From assembly GCA_963697205.1 (NCBI GenBank), contig CAVONB010000008.1, positions 124,001-188,000 on the forward strand: a stretch of 64,000 nt of DNA, written 5' to 3'. The number at the start of each line of letters is the position of its first letter. Within the stretch, counting starts at the first letter, position 1. The translations under genes and the position numbers were made by a program. The notes below the pieces were generated by a model, which saw only the letters and a program-made list of their open reading frames with translations, did no database searches and was not told the origin of the DNA. This stretch comes from CAVONB01 sp963697205. GTDB taxonomy: Bacteria; Pseudomonadota; Alphaproteobacteria; Rhizobiales; Hyphomicrobiaceae. This document shows, in pieces, positions 1 to 8,267 of this stretch.

Positions 1-97
1 CGACATCGCGGAGGCCGTGCTCTACCTCGTGTCGCCGGGCGCCAAGATGGTGTCGGGCCTGAGCCTGAAGATCGACGGCGCGGCGACCGCGCACTGA
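1..97 (+). CDS. C-terminal end of a short-chain dehydrogenase/reductase (partial)
   Basis: The window opens inside a reading frame (codons from base 2) that ends at TGA 95-97. The visible 31 residues have the usual SDR tail: a helix 'DIAEAVLYLVSPGA', then 'MVSGLSLKIDGAAT', matching the family's 'G..l.vDGG' ending that closes the NAD(P)-binding fold. The catalytic and cofactor motifs lie outside the window, so the substrate cannot be named. It is not in an obvious operon with the next gene, 139 bases on, which has its own ribosome binding site. Confidence 0.75.
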   Translation, partial: DIAEAVLYLVSPGAKMVSGLSLKIDGAATAH

Positions 98-236
98 GCG
101 CACGGGTCGCGACACTCACACACGATGTTTTCAGCGGCGCGGTCTTGAAAGGCCGCGCCGCAACTCTTTCCGGCCGCCGTGCGTTGCAAACTCACAGTCG
201 CAACCGCGCGACAAGGCGATCGAAGGAGGCAAAGCG

Positions 237-773
237 ATGTCCGCGCCACAGACCAAGCGTCCTAACACCGGGATCGGAGTGGCCCTGGGCCAAGGTGTGT
301 TGGCGTTGAGCTGCGTCATCATGGGATCGACTGTTCCGGCATCAGCGCAGGATGTGCGCACCAACATCGGCACGCTGACGTGCACGGTCGCGGGCTTGCC
401 CGCCGATGCCGCGCGCGGTGACGATGTGCGCCGCGACATAAGCTGTCTGTTCAAGCCGGCGGGGCAGGGGGGTGACATCGCCTACGTCGGCAGCGTCCTC
501 AAGGTGGGCGCCCAGTCGCTGCCCACCGGCAAGGTCGTGCTCATCTGGTCCGTCGTTGGGCCGAAGACCGCCGACGCGCGGTATGCCGGTCTCGCGCAGC
601 GGTTCGTCGGCCAGCAGTCGACGTCGGCCGGGGCGGCGCCTGCGACCCAGCCGTCCCTGCTGGTGGGCGAGCGTGATCGTGCCTATGCGCTGAACGCTAT
701 GACCAATCGTGGGGGGGCGCCGATGCCCACAGTGACGATCGTCGAGTTGAAGCTGAAGACGGTGCCCGCCTAG
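237..773 (+). CDS. DUF992 family secreted protein
   Basis: 178 residues. An N-terminal signal peptide (hydrophobic core about residues 14-32, probable cleavage after 'PASA' near residue 38) points to periplasmic export. The mature part opens with 'NIGTLTCTVAG', followed by 'DISCLFKPA' and a glycine/valine-rich second half ('GKVVLIWSVVG'), the pattern of DUF992 proteins common in Rhizobiales. Two cysteines (in LTCTV and ISCLF) could pair. The ATG follows a strong 'gaaggaggcaaag' ribosome binding site. Function is unknown in the family; it stands alone. Confidence 0.8.
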   Translation: MSAPQTKRPNTGIGVALGQGVLALSCVIMGSTVPASAQDVRTNIGTLTCTVAGLPADAARGDDVRRDISCLFKPAGQGGDIAYVGSVLKVGAQSLPTGKVVLIWSVVGPKTADARYAGLAQRFVGQQSTSAGAAPATQPSLLVGERDRAYALNAMTNRGGAPMPTVTIVELKLKTVPA

Positions 774-856
774 GCAGGGTCAGGCGCCGGGCGCGTGCAA
801 GGCGGCCCGGTCGTGCTAAAACGCGGGCTCAGATCCTTTTCGCCCGAGGCGCCCCG

Positions 857-1996
857 ATGACCGTCCTTCCCCCCGCAGAGCCCGGCATGCCACTCGCCGA
901 CGTCGATACGCCGGCGCTGGTGGTGGACCTCGATGCCATGGACGCCAACTTGGCGGAGATGGCCGCGGCTGTCGCCAAGGCGGGTGTGCGCCTGCGGGCG
1001 CACGCCAAGACACACAAGTCGCCGGAGATCGCGCGGCGGCAGATGGCGCTGGGGGCGGTCGGCGTTTGCTGCCAGAAGGTCTCGGAAGCCGAAGTGATGG
1101 TCGATGGCGGCATTCCCGACGTTCTCGTCTCCAACGAGGTCGCCGGGCGCCGGAAGCTCGACCGGTTGGCAGCGCTGGCCAAGCGCGCGAAGGTTGCAGT
1201 GTGTGCGGACGACGCCGGCAACGTGGCGGAAATTGCAGCGGCTGCTGAGCGCTTCGGCGTCACGCTGGACGTTCTGGTCGAAATCGACGTCGGCGGCCGG
1301 CGCTGTGGCATTGCGCCGGGAGTTGCGGCGGTGGACCTCGCCCGCGCCATCGCCGCCTCGCCGCATCTGCGGTTCGCGGGGCTGCAGGCGTATCACGGGT
1401 CCGCCCAGCACTACCGATCGCTAGCGGAGCGCACCGAGGCGATCGGCAAGGCGATCGCCGTGACGGCCGATACGATCGCACAACTCAGGGCGGCGGACCT
1501 ATCGTGCGAGACGGTCGGCGGGGCGGGCACGGGCACATTCGAGATCGAGGCGACTTCGGGCGTCTACAACGAGTTGCAGGCGGGCTCCTACGTGTTCATG
1601 GACGCGGACTATGCTCGCAACCTCGACGCCTCGGGACAGCCGGTCAGCCGGTTCAAGCACGCGCTGTTCGTGTGCTGCACGGTCATGAGCGCGCCGGTCC
1701 CGGAGCGCGCCGTGATCGACGCCGGGCACAAGGCGTTCTCCAACGACAGCGGCATGCCGGTCCCTGTCGGGATGGACGGTGCGGTCTACGGCCGCCCCTC
1801 CGACGAGCACGGCGTGCTCGACCTGACGGCCTCCAACCACCGTCCCCGGGTGGGCGACCGGGTGCTGCTGATCCCCGGTCACTGCGACCCGACGGTGAAC
1901 CTGCACGACTGGTACGTCGGGGTGCGGGGCATGGGTGGCGCCGATCCGCGCGTAGAGCAGGTCTGGCGGGTAGCCGGGCGCGGGGCGATTTTCTAG
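857..1996 (+). CDS. D-threonine aldolase / D-serine dehydratase-like PLP enzyme
   Basis: 379 residues, fold-type III PLP enzyme of the DSD1/D-threonine aldolase group, which cleaves or dehydrates D-beta-hydroxy amino acids. The N-terminal alanine-racemase-like barrel shows 'DTPALVVDLDAMDAN' and the PLP-lysine segment 'LRAHAKTHKSPEIA' (the Lys of HAKTHK, near residue 55). The C-terminal domain ends in 'IPGHCDPTVNLHDWYV', where His and Cys/Asp are the family's divalent-metal ligands. Length fits the family. The exact D-amino acid cannot be told from sequence. The following gene begins about 165 bases later and looks independent. Confidence 0.8.
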   Translation: MTVLPPAEPGMPLADVDTPALVVDLDAMDANLAEMAAAVAKAGVRLRAHAKTHKSPEIARRQMALGAVGVCCQKVSEAEVMVDGGIPDVLVSNEVAGRRKLDRLAALAKRAKVAVCADDAGNVAEIAAAAERFGVTLDVLVEIDVGGRRCGIAPGVAAVDLARAIAASPHLRFAGLQAYHGSAQHYRSLAERTEAIGKAIAVTADTIAQLRAADLSCETVGGAGTGTFEIEATSGVYNELQAGSYVFMDADYARNLDASGQPVSRFKHALFVCCTVMSAPVPERAVIDAGHKAFSNDSGMPVPVGMDGAVYGRPSDEHGVLDLTASNHRPRVGDRVLLIPGHCDPTVNLHDWYVGVRGMGGADPRVEQVWRVAGRGAIF

Positions 1997-2162
1997 ACCT
2001 TGAGCCGATCACGGGGTGGTCTGGGCCGCTGGCATGGGCGGCCGGGCAACACGTGCGCGAGGTTGGTGTGGCCCCGCCAGCGCATGCCGCAGGGCGGTCT
2101 TGCCGGCGCAAAAGCGATGCCTACATGACGGGGGTGAACCAAACCGGTCCAGGGAGAACCCT

Positions 2163-2864
2163 ATGAATTCCGAAGAGCGTCAGCTGATCAGTGGCCTTTT
2201 CGACCGCATGCGTGACACGACGGTCGGGGAGAAGGACCAGCATGCTGAGGCCCTGATCAACCAATCCGTTCGCCAGATTCCGGATTCGGCTTACATATTG
2301 GTCCAGTCCGTGCTCGTTCAGGAGCACGCAATGGAGCAGCAAGCCGCGCGGATCGGCGAACTCGAAGCCCGTGTCAGGGAACTCGAGCGTGGCCCTGCGG
2401 CGGCGGCCCAGCCGGCAGCAAGTGGTGGCTTCCTCGGCGGCCTGTTCGGGGGCGCACGTCCAGCGGCCTCTGCGCCCTCCGGCCGTAGCGCGGTCCCGGG
2501 CGCAGGGCGTGCGATGGGCGCACCGGCGACGGCCGGGGGCTCGCCTTGGGCGAACGCCCCAGGCTACGGCGCAGCCCAGCAGCCGGCGCAGGCCCAAGCG
2601 CCGGCCGGCGGCGGCTTCATGCGCTCGGCCATGACGACGGCGGCTGGCGTCGCAGGCGGCATGCTCGCTGCAAACGCGATTTCGAGCATGCTCAACGGCG
2701 GGAGCGCGGCGCAGGCGGCGACTCCGGCCGACACGGCGGCGACCGACGCTGCGGCAGAGCCCAGTGCCTTCGATGCCGATGCCTATGACAACCAGGGTCT
2801 GCAGGAAGCCAGTGCCGAGGACGGCAGCTGGGGCGATTTCGGCGGCGAGGATCTCGACATCTGA
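2163..2864 (+). CDS. DUF2076 domain protein
   Basis: 233 residues, starting at the ATG after 'agggagaaccct'. The first 80 residues form the DUF2076 helical region ('MNSEERQLISGLFDRMR', 'DSAYILVQSVLVQEHAM', then a short coiled coil with 'ARIGELEARVRELE'). This is followed by a Gly/Ala/Pro-rich linker with 'GGFLGGLFGG', a hydrophobic glycine-zipper-like stretch ('TTAAGVAGGMLAANAI') and an acidic tail ending 'DFGGEDLDI'. DUF2076 proteins are thought to be envelope-associated, but no role is established. I see no operon partner. Confidence 0.8.
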   Translation: MNSEERQLISGLFDRMRDTTVGEKDQHAEALINQSVRQIPDSAYILVQSVLVQEHAMEQQAARIGELEARVRELERGPAAAAQPAASGGFLGGLFGGARPAASAPSGRSAVPGAGRAMGAPATAGGSPWANAPGYGAAQQPAQAQAPAGGGFMRSAMTTAAGVAGGMLAANAISSMLNGGSAAQAATPADTAATDAAAEPSAFDADAYDNQGLQEASAEDGSWGDFGGEDLDI

Positions 2865-3090
2865 CGCCGAGGGACCTGCCAGAGACGACGGGCCGGCGGC
2901 CGCGGCGCGAGATGCGCTGCGGCCGTTGCCACATGGGGCGGGTCTTGGTGCGTGGTCTGGCGGATGGGGAGTCCGCCGCAGTCATGTTGCTGGCTGACCG
3001 CTTGCGTCTAATTTATCTACTGTTTTTGTTGAATTTATGCTGTCATTTGCCGTCTGACATCCACCCCTGATCACCCAAATCGTTGTATTG

Positions 3091-3114
3091 TGTAGGGGAA
3101 GGTGTAGGGGAAGG
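3091..3114 (+). repeat. Two tandem copies of a 12-base repeat before integrase 1
   Basis: The 12-mer tgtaggggaagg occurs twice in perfect tandem (3091-3102, 3103-3114), ending 14 bases before the integrase ATG. Short direct repeats beside an integrase gene are often arm-type integrase sites or part of an attachment site; that reading is inference. No tRNA gene adjoins it. Confidence 0.5.
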
Positions 3115-3127
3115 ATTGAGACCTCGG

Positions 3128-4420
3128 ATGCGTCCGTCCTATTTCAAACTGACCGCCCGGAAGGTGCAGACGGAACGCAGATCGGGTCGTCACCCCGATG
3201 GCGGAGGGCTGCACCTAAACGTCGCCAAATCTGGTACGCGTTCGTGGGTTTTCATCTATCGGTCGCCGATCCATCGGATCGAGCGGGCAGCCAAGACGGT
3301 CGGCAGGCCGCGCGAGATGGGGCTGGGGCCGGTGGATGGTCCGGCAGCGGTCAGCCTGGCTGATGCCCGCGCCCGCGTCAGGGGACTGCGAACCGCAATC
3401 GAAGCCGGTCGTGACCCCCTCGACGACGCCGAACGCGACAAGGCTGCCAAGTCGGTCTCAGACCGCTCATTTGCGGCCCTAGCCGACGCCTACATCGAGC
3501 GGCACCAGACATCGTGGCGGAACGCTAAGCACCGCGCGCAGTGGAAGATGACCCTCGACGTCTATGCTGGTCCGCTTCGCCTCAAAGACGTGGGCGACAT
3601 CACCGTGGACGACGTGCGGCGTGTGCTTGAGCCGATTTGGCTTGAGAAGCCTGAGACGGCCTCCCGGCTTCGTGGTCGCATAGAAGCCGTTCTTGACGCC
3701 GCCAAAGCCGCCGGGCTCCGGTCCGGCGAGAACCCGGCGGCGTGGCGGGGAAACCTCAAGCATCTGCTTCCCAAGCACCAAAAGCTCTCGCGCGGGCATC
3801 ACGCGGCCATGCCGTGGCAAGACGTGCCCGGCTTCGTTGCCAAACTGAGGGCTAGGCCGTCGATGTCGGCCCTGTGTCTGGAGTTTGTGATCCTGACCGT
3901 CGCCCGCCAGGGTGAGGTCGTGCGCTCGGTTCGAGATGGGGTCGTTCACGGGATGCGCTGGTCAGAAGTCGATCATGCTGCCAAGACGTGGACGGTGCCG
4001 TCTGGTCGGATGAAAACCGGCGTGGCGCACGTCGTGCCCCTGTCGGATCGCGCGATCCAGATCCTGGACACCGTAGGCGGCGAGGCTAGGACCAGCGAGT
4101 TCGTTTTCACCGGTACGAACGGCAAGACGCCCCTCTCGGAGATGGCGCTCACAATGGTGCTGCGCGGCGTGCTCAGTGACGGCGAGCACGCGACCGTACA
4201 CGGGTTCAGGAGTTCGTTTCGCGATTGGGCCGGCGATGCCACCAACTTCCCCCGCGACCTCGCCGAGGCGGCCCTGAGCCACAAGCTCGGGAGCGATGTG
4301 GAGGCGGCTTATCGCCGAGGAACCGCCATTGAGAAGCGGCGGGCGATGATGGAGGCTTGGGCGCGGTTCCTGGATGGAGAGCCGGTCGATGATGTGGTGT
4401 CACTGACGCGCCGCGCGTAG
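3128..4420 (+). CDS. Tyrosine recombinase/integrase, P4-like (integrase 1)
   Basis: 430 residues from ATG 3128; an in-frame TTG at 3083 lies in the repeat region and is a less likely start. The N-terminal arm-binding domain (DUF4102 type) shows 'HPDGGGLHLNVAKSGTRSW'. A SAM-like core-binding domain (about residues 115-195) precedes the catalytic domain: Arg in 'TVARQGEV' near 260, 'HGFRSSFRDW' near 358 (His and Arg of the H-x-x-R box), a later His in 'LSHKLG' and the nucleophile Tyr in 'EAAYRRG' near 395. The residue set looks complete, so it may be active. An eight-residue insertion follows the first catalytic Arg. It marks the left part of an island with a second, unrelated integrase at 8.8-10.0 kb. 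Confidence 0.9.
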   Translation: MRPSYFKLTARKVQTERRSGRHPDGGGLHLNVAKSGTRSWVFIYRSPIHRIERAAKTVGRPREMGLGPVDGPAAVSLADARARVRGLRTAIEAGRDPLDDAERDKAAKSVSDRSFAALADAYIERHQTSWRNAKHRAQWKMTLDVYAGPLRLKDVGDITVDDVRRVLEPIWLEKPETASRLRGRIEAVLDAAKAAGLRSGENPAAWRGNLKHLLPKHQKLSRGHHAAMPWQDVPGFVAKLRARPSMSALCLEFVILTVARQGEVVRSVRDGVVHGMRWSEVDHAAKTWTVPSGRMKTGVAHVVPLSDRAIQILDTVGGEARTSEFVFTGTNGKTPLSEMALTMVLRGVLSDGEHATVHGFRSSFRDWAGDATNFPRDLAEAALSHKLGSDVEAAYRRGTAIEKRRAMMEAWARFLDGEPVDDVVSLTRRA

Positions 4421-4486
4421 CTCAAGTTTTCATATCCGAGGCATTGAAGCGCCCCATTGGGAGCGGACCGCGAAGGGAGTCTCAGC

Positions 4487-5386
4487 ATGAACAAACCAAT
4501 CATAGAAGACACCGCCGACCCGATCAGCCGATTTCGGGCTTACATCTCCAGTGGAGCGACAATCTTCGCACCGGGCGCGCAAGACTGCTTCACCGCCAAG
4601 CTGGCCGAGGCCGCCGGCCACCGTGCTGTCTACATGGGGGGCTTCGCGACCAGTGCCGCAGTCTATGGCAAGCCGGACGTGGGGCTGATCACGATCACCG
4701 AGATGATCTCGCATGCGCGCAACATTGTCGAGGCCGTGTCTGTCCCCGTTTTTGCCGACGCCGACAATGGACATGGCAATCCACTCAACGTGCGGCGCAC
4801 GATCCGCGACTACGAGCGCGCTGGCGTCGCCGGCGTGCACATCGAGGACCAGATGTCACCGAAGAAGTGCGGCAATCTGCCGGGACGCCACGTGGTGCCG
4901 GTCGCCGAGATGGTCGAGAAGATCAAGGCGGCGGTGGATGCGCGGCGGAACGCCGACTTTGTCATTGCCGTGCGAAGCGACAGCTATCACGAAGAGGGGA
5001 TCAATGCCCTGATCGAGCGCGGCCAGGCCTATGCTGAAGCCGGGGCCGACGTATTCTGGCCGCTTCTCTACAACTGCGGCGACCGGGTCGAGATGGCGCG
5101 TGTTGGAAAGTCGTTCGATATCCCGCTCATGGCCTCTCTTGTGAATTACTCTGCGGCCGCGTTTATCGATCTCGATGAATGGGCTTCTCTCGGCTTCACT
5201 GTCATCATATCGCCGTTCGGCGCGCTACAGGCCGCAGCTCCGGTCATGCTAGCGCTGCTCACCGAAATGCGTGAGACCGGCTCGCTGAAGGGCTGGGCCG
5301 ACCGACTGATGGCTTTCGATGACGTCACCGATCTCCTCGGCCTGCCGGAGATTCGTGATCTTGAAGCGCGCTACGGCATCTCATGA
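4487..5386 (+). CDS. Isocitrate lyase/PEP mutase superfamily enzyme
   Basis: 299 residues; ATG chosen because 'aagggag' lies nine bases upstream. The TIM-barrel family makes or breaks C-C or C-P bonds next to a carboxylate and needs Mg2+. Visible landmarks: 'GAQDCFTAKLAE' at the N-terminus, 'VFADADNGHGN' (metal-binding D-x-D), 'GVAGVHIEDQ', and the gating loop 'SPKKCGNLPGR'. True lyases (PrpB, isocitrate lyase) have K-[KR]-C-G-H there; the Cys is present but His is replaced by Asn. 'AVRSDSYHEEG' corresponds to the family's 'ARTDA' segment. Substrate could be an oxaloacetate, methylmalate or phosphono acid derivative; I cannot choose. It lies just after integrase 1, so it may be island cargo. 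Confidence 0.8.
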   Translation: MNKPIIEDTADPISRFRAYISSGATIFAPGAQDCFTAKLAEAAGHRAVYMGGFATSAAVYGKPDVGLITITEMISHARNIVEAVSVPVFADADNGHGNPLNVRRTIRDYERAGVAGVHIEDQMSPKKCGNLPGRHVVPVAEMVEKIKAAVDARRNADFVIAVRSDSYHEEGINALIERGQAYAEAGADVFWPLLYNCGDRVEMARVGKSFDIPLMASLVNYSAAAFIDLDEWASLGFTVIISPFGALQAAAPVMLALLTEMRETGSLKGWADRLMAFDDVTDLLGLPEIRDLEARYGIS

Positions 5387-5443
5387 CGCGAAACTACCGC
5401 TCAGCGCTTGCCGCCATCGCGATACCAGGGACGCCTCGCTCGA

Positions 5444-5698
5444 TCATCTCGTAGCAAGCTGACGTGCCGCCCTGATCCCGCCGGGGTACAGCTCGGGCTT
5501 CGTCTCGACGTTTCGTCCGCCGCATGCCGAGCACACCATCCGCCGGCCGACTTCGCGCACGGGCGCACTTCCCGGCAATGGCACGGCTGCCGGATCAACA
5601 TCATCCTCCCGGCAGCAGTCGCGGCAGTAGCACCACAAGAGCTTGCCCTCGCGGATCAGGTCAGCGAGGCGGACGGGATTCGGGTGGAGAGTAATCAT
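5444..5698 (-). CDS. Small zinc-ribbon protein, conserved hypothetical
   Basis: 84 residues from the ATG at 5698. Two cysteine clusters ('LWCYCRDCCRE' and 'MVCSACGGRN') frame a short domain and should bind one zinc ion. The ending 'ETKPELYPGGI' recurs in small zinc-ribbon proteins I recall from Rhizobiales plasmids and islands. No function is known. It lies between the PEP mutase-like gene and the IS66 element, so it may be a displaced island gene. The upstream ribosome site is weak. Confidence 0.6.
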   Translation of the reverse strand: MITLHPNPVRLADLIREGKLLWCYCRDCCREDDVDPAAVPLPGSAPVREVGRRMVCSACGGRNVETKPELYPGGIRAARQLATR

Positions 5699-5737
5699 CC
5701 GATCTAGCCGGATTAGAAAACGTCGTTTAGAAGTGGC

Positions 5738-5811
5738 GAGCCGAGAGCGAGCTGGCTCGCTTAGACGCCGAGTGTCAAAAGACGCCGACGTCGAAACCCC
5801 GCTCTCGGCTC
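5738..5811. repeat. Perfect 12-base inverted repeat
   Basis: gagccgagagcg at 5738-5749 is matched by its exact reverse complement at 5800-5811, with 50 bases between. It sits in the gene-free stretch 5699-6109, where I recognise no coding sequence. It could be a transcription terminator for the zinc-ribbon gene's antisense side, a recombination site or an eroded element end; nothing decides between these. Confidence 0.45.
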
Positions 5812-6194
5812 TATCACTGATATGAGAAGCAGAACTTCTTCCGGTTAGCTGCACAACAGACCGCGCGCCCGCCGCTGCCCCGCCTAGACTGATTGCAGGC
5901 GGGCGAATGTTCCGACTGTGACACTTCGTGCCCCCTGATCGCCTCAAGCGCATCGAGCGCACGGCGCTATTTGTTTAGCATGACCTCATCAACCGTTTGG
6001 GATCCGCATTGTGGCGCAGCAGGCAGTCGTAGATCGCAGTCTCCGACTCCCTCGACCGTTGGCTGCGCGAAGCGGCGCACATGCCGCATAGTAGCGTAGG
6101 ACTTATTTCGTAAGCGCCAAGATAACAGCTTCTGTCCCCACCAACTCGAACCTGGGATGATGCCGCTTTCGATTTGCGGATCAGGCGCAGCGCG

Positions 6195-6587
6195 ATGGTG
6201 GACAGACGGAAACGTGGGATCGCGACGGTGCGGCCACCGCTTGATGAGGACATCACGATCAACGTGTGTCTGGATCCCGTCGATTTCCGGATGGGCATCA
6301 ACGGGCTGTCGGTCTTGATCGAGGCGTCGCTGAAGTACGACCCGTTCAGCCGCAACCTGTTTTGCTTCACCAACAAGCGGCGCAACCAGATCAAGGTCCT
6401 GTACTGGGAGCGCAGCGGGTTCTGCCTGTGGCTGAAGCGGCTGGAGGAGGAGCGCTTCAGATGGCCCTCGCACCTGCCAGGGCGGGTCGCAAGGCTGACG
6501 CCGGAGCAGCTTGCATGGCTGCTCGACGGGCTCGACTTGAAGCACCTGAAGCCACACCGCGCGCTGGAATATCGCACCGTGCTGTAA
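6195..6587 (+). CDS. tnpB: IS66 accessory protein TnpB
   Basis: 130 residues. The core 'CLDPVDFRMGINGLS' and 'IKVLYWERSGFCLWLKRLE' followed by 'EERFRWP' is the IS66 Orf2 signature. The protein is needed for IS66 transposition, but its biochemical role is unclear. The start ATG at 6195 is a choice among upstream alternatives (6174). It is followed 51 bases later by the transposase gene in the same element. Confidence 0.9.
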   Translation: MVDRRKRGIATVRPPLDEDITINVCLDPVDFRMGINGLSVLIEASLKYDPFSRNLFCFTNKRRNQIKVLYWERSGFCLWLKRLEEERFRWPSHLPGRVARLTPEQLAWLLDGLDLKHLKPHRALEYRTVL

Positions 6588-6638
6588 AAGCCTGGGATGT
6601 GGCAGCAGTCCCACGCACAAATCAGTTAGCCTCAAGCC

Positions 6639-8207
6639 ATGGGCACGTCCGAGACATCGCCGACGCCTGAGAGCGATGAAATCGCAACGCTGAAGGCGTT
6701 GACTGCAGCGCAGGCGGCGCGCATCGCGATCCTGGAGGAGCAACTCAGGCTGGCGACGGTGAAGGCCTTCGCGCCGAAGTCGGAGAAGCTTTCCTCGCTG
6801 GCGCAGATTGATCTGTTCAACGAGGCCGAAGCGCTCGTCGGCGCGGATACGCCAGAAACGGACGTGACCGAGATCACGATCCCGGCCCACGCGCGCGCCC
6901 GTGGCAAGCGCAGGCCGATCGACGCGTTTCTGCCGCGCGTGCGCGTCGAGCATGACATTCCCGAGGCGGAGAAGACCTGCGTGTGCGGCTGCCTGCTCAC
7001 GCGCATCGGCGAGGTGACGAGCGAGCAGTTCGATCTCGTGCCGGCACGCGCCCAGGTCCTGCAGCATGTGCGCTTCAAGTACGCCTGCCGGTCGTGTGAA
7101 GGCTCGAGCCATGAGGGCCCCGCTATCGTCACGGCAGCCATGCCTGCACAGCCGATCCCGAAGTCCAACGCCTCACCGGGGCTGCTCGCGCATGTCAGCA
7201 CCGCGAAATTCGTCGACGGCCTGCCGCTCTATCGCCAGGAAGGCATTCTTGCGCGTTATCATGTCAGCGTGTCGCGCACGGCGCTGGCCTACTGGATGAT
7301 CCGGCTCGGCGATCTCGTGACGCCTTTGATCAACCTCATGCATGAGACGCAACTTTCCTATGACGTCCTGCAGATGGATGAGACCAGCGTGCAGGTGCTC
7401 AAGGAGGACGGCCGGTCGGCGACGACGAAATCCTTCATGTGGGTGCGTCGGGGCGGGCCACCGGGCCAGCGGGTCATCCTGTTCGATTATGCGCCATCCC
7501 GCGCCGGCGCCATCCCGATGCGGCTCCTCGACGAGTACCAGGGCTATCTGCAATCGGACGCCTATTCGGGCTACAACGCGCCGGCTCGCCGCGACGGCGT
7601 GATCCATGTCGGCTGCCTCGATCATGCGAGGAGAAAGTTCGTCGAGGCGGTGAAGGCGCAGCATGCGATCGCCGGCCATGAGCGCGGACTTGCGCCCGCC
7701 GCCCTGATGATCATCCGCAAGCTCTATCGTCTTGAGAAGCTGGCACGCGACGCCGGCATGACATCTGACCAGCGACATCGCTTGCGCAACGAGAAGGCAC
7801 GACCGATCTGGGGTGAGCTACGCACGTGGCTCGATGCGAACCGCAACGCGACACCTCCGCAGTCGCTGACTGGCAAGGCGATCAGCTACCTCGCTGACAA
7901 ATGGCAGCGGCTCACCCGCTATCTCGAGGACGGCCGGCTCGAGATATCGAACGTGTTGTGCGAGAACGCTATCCGCCCGTTTGTCGTCGGAAGAAAGGCA
8001 TGGCTCTTCAGCGATACCCCGAAAGGTGCCATAGCGTCGGCGCGGCTCTATAGCCTCGTCGAGACAGCGAAGGCCAATGGTCTGGAGCCCTACGCCTACC
8101 TCCGCCAAGTCTTCACGCTGCTGCCGCAGGCGAACACACTCGAAGATATCGAGGCCCTGCTCCCTTGGAACGTCGCGCTACCCGCGACGCGAAGCGTCGC
8201 AGCCTGA
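6639..8207 (+). CDS. tnpC: IS66 family transposase TnpC
   Basis: 522 residues, the usual length. In order: an N-terminal leucine-zipper/helical region ('AAQAARIAILEEQLRL'), an IS66 zinc-finger region ('TCVCGCLLTRIGE', 'KYACRSCEG'), the DDE catalytic core ('VLQMDETSVQVL' with the first Asp, 'LQSDAYSGYN' with the second, 'CENAIRPFVVGRK' around the catalytic Glu) and the C-terminal 'ASARLYSLVETAKANGLEPYAYL'. No internal stop or frameshift, so the element may still be able to move. Confidence 0.95.
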   Translation: MGTSETSPTPESDEIATLKALTAAQAARIAILEEQLRLATVKAFAPKSEKLSSLAQIDLFNEAEALVGADTPETDVTEITIPAHARARGKRRPIDAFLPRVRVEHDIPEAEKTCVCGCLLTRIGEVTSEQFDLVPARAQVLQHVRFKYACRSCEGSSHEGPAIVTAAMPAQPIPKSNASPGLLAHVSTAKFVDGLPLYRQEGILARYHVSVSRTALAYWMIRLGDLVTPLINLMHETQLSYDVLQMDETSVQVLKEDGRSATTKSFMWVRRGGPPGQRVILFDYAPSRAGAIPMRLLDEYQGYLQSDAYSGYNAPARRDGVIHVGCLDHARRKFVEAVKAQHAIAGHERGLAPAALMIIRKLYRLEKLARDAGMTSDQRHRLRNEKARPIWGELRTWLDANRNATPPQSLTGKAISYLADKWQRLTRYLEDGRLEISNVLCENAIRPFVVGRKAWLFSDTPKGAIASARLYSLVETAKANGLEPYAYLRQVFTLLPQANTLEDIEALLPWNVALPATRSVAA

Positions 8208-8267
8208 GCCGAAGCCAGTCAAGCGAAAACCAACGCTGCACCGTCAGGCAATTCGTGAGGCGCTTAC

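Larger units (their letters stand above)
6110..8267 (+). mobile_element. IS66-family insertion sequence (tnpB + tnpC)
   Basis: The element is bounded by gtaagcgcc (6110-6118) and its inverted copy ggcgcttac (8259-8267), the classic IS66 terminal sequence; beyond nine bases the ends agree only loosely. It carries tnpB and the DDE transposase tnpC; a tnpA (orf1) is not visible, as in some IS66 subtypes. The expected 8-base target duplication is absent: cttatttc flanks the left end and atcgctat the right. This suggests a deletion or recombination through the element after insertion. Its right end cuts into the gene at 8268-8793. Confidence 0.85.

Noticed and set aside
3083..3127. TTG start for integrase 1, 15 codons upstream
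   Set aside because: These codons fall in the 12-base tandem repeat, and ATG 3128 begins the usual arm-binding domain.
5967..7112. 381-codon minus frame across the left part of IS66
   Set aside because: Shadow of tnpB/tnpC with Arg/Leu/Gln-rich composition; crosses the IS boundary.
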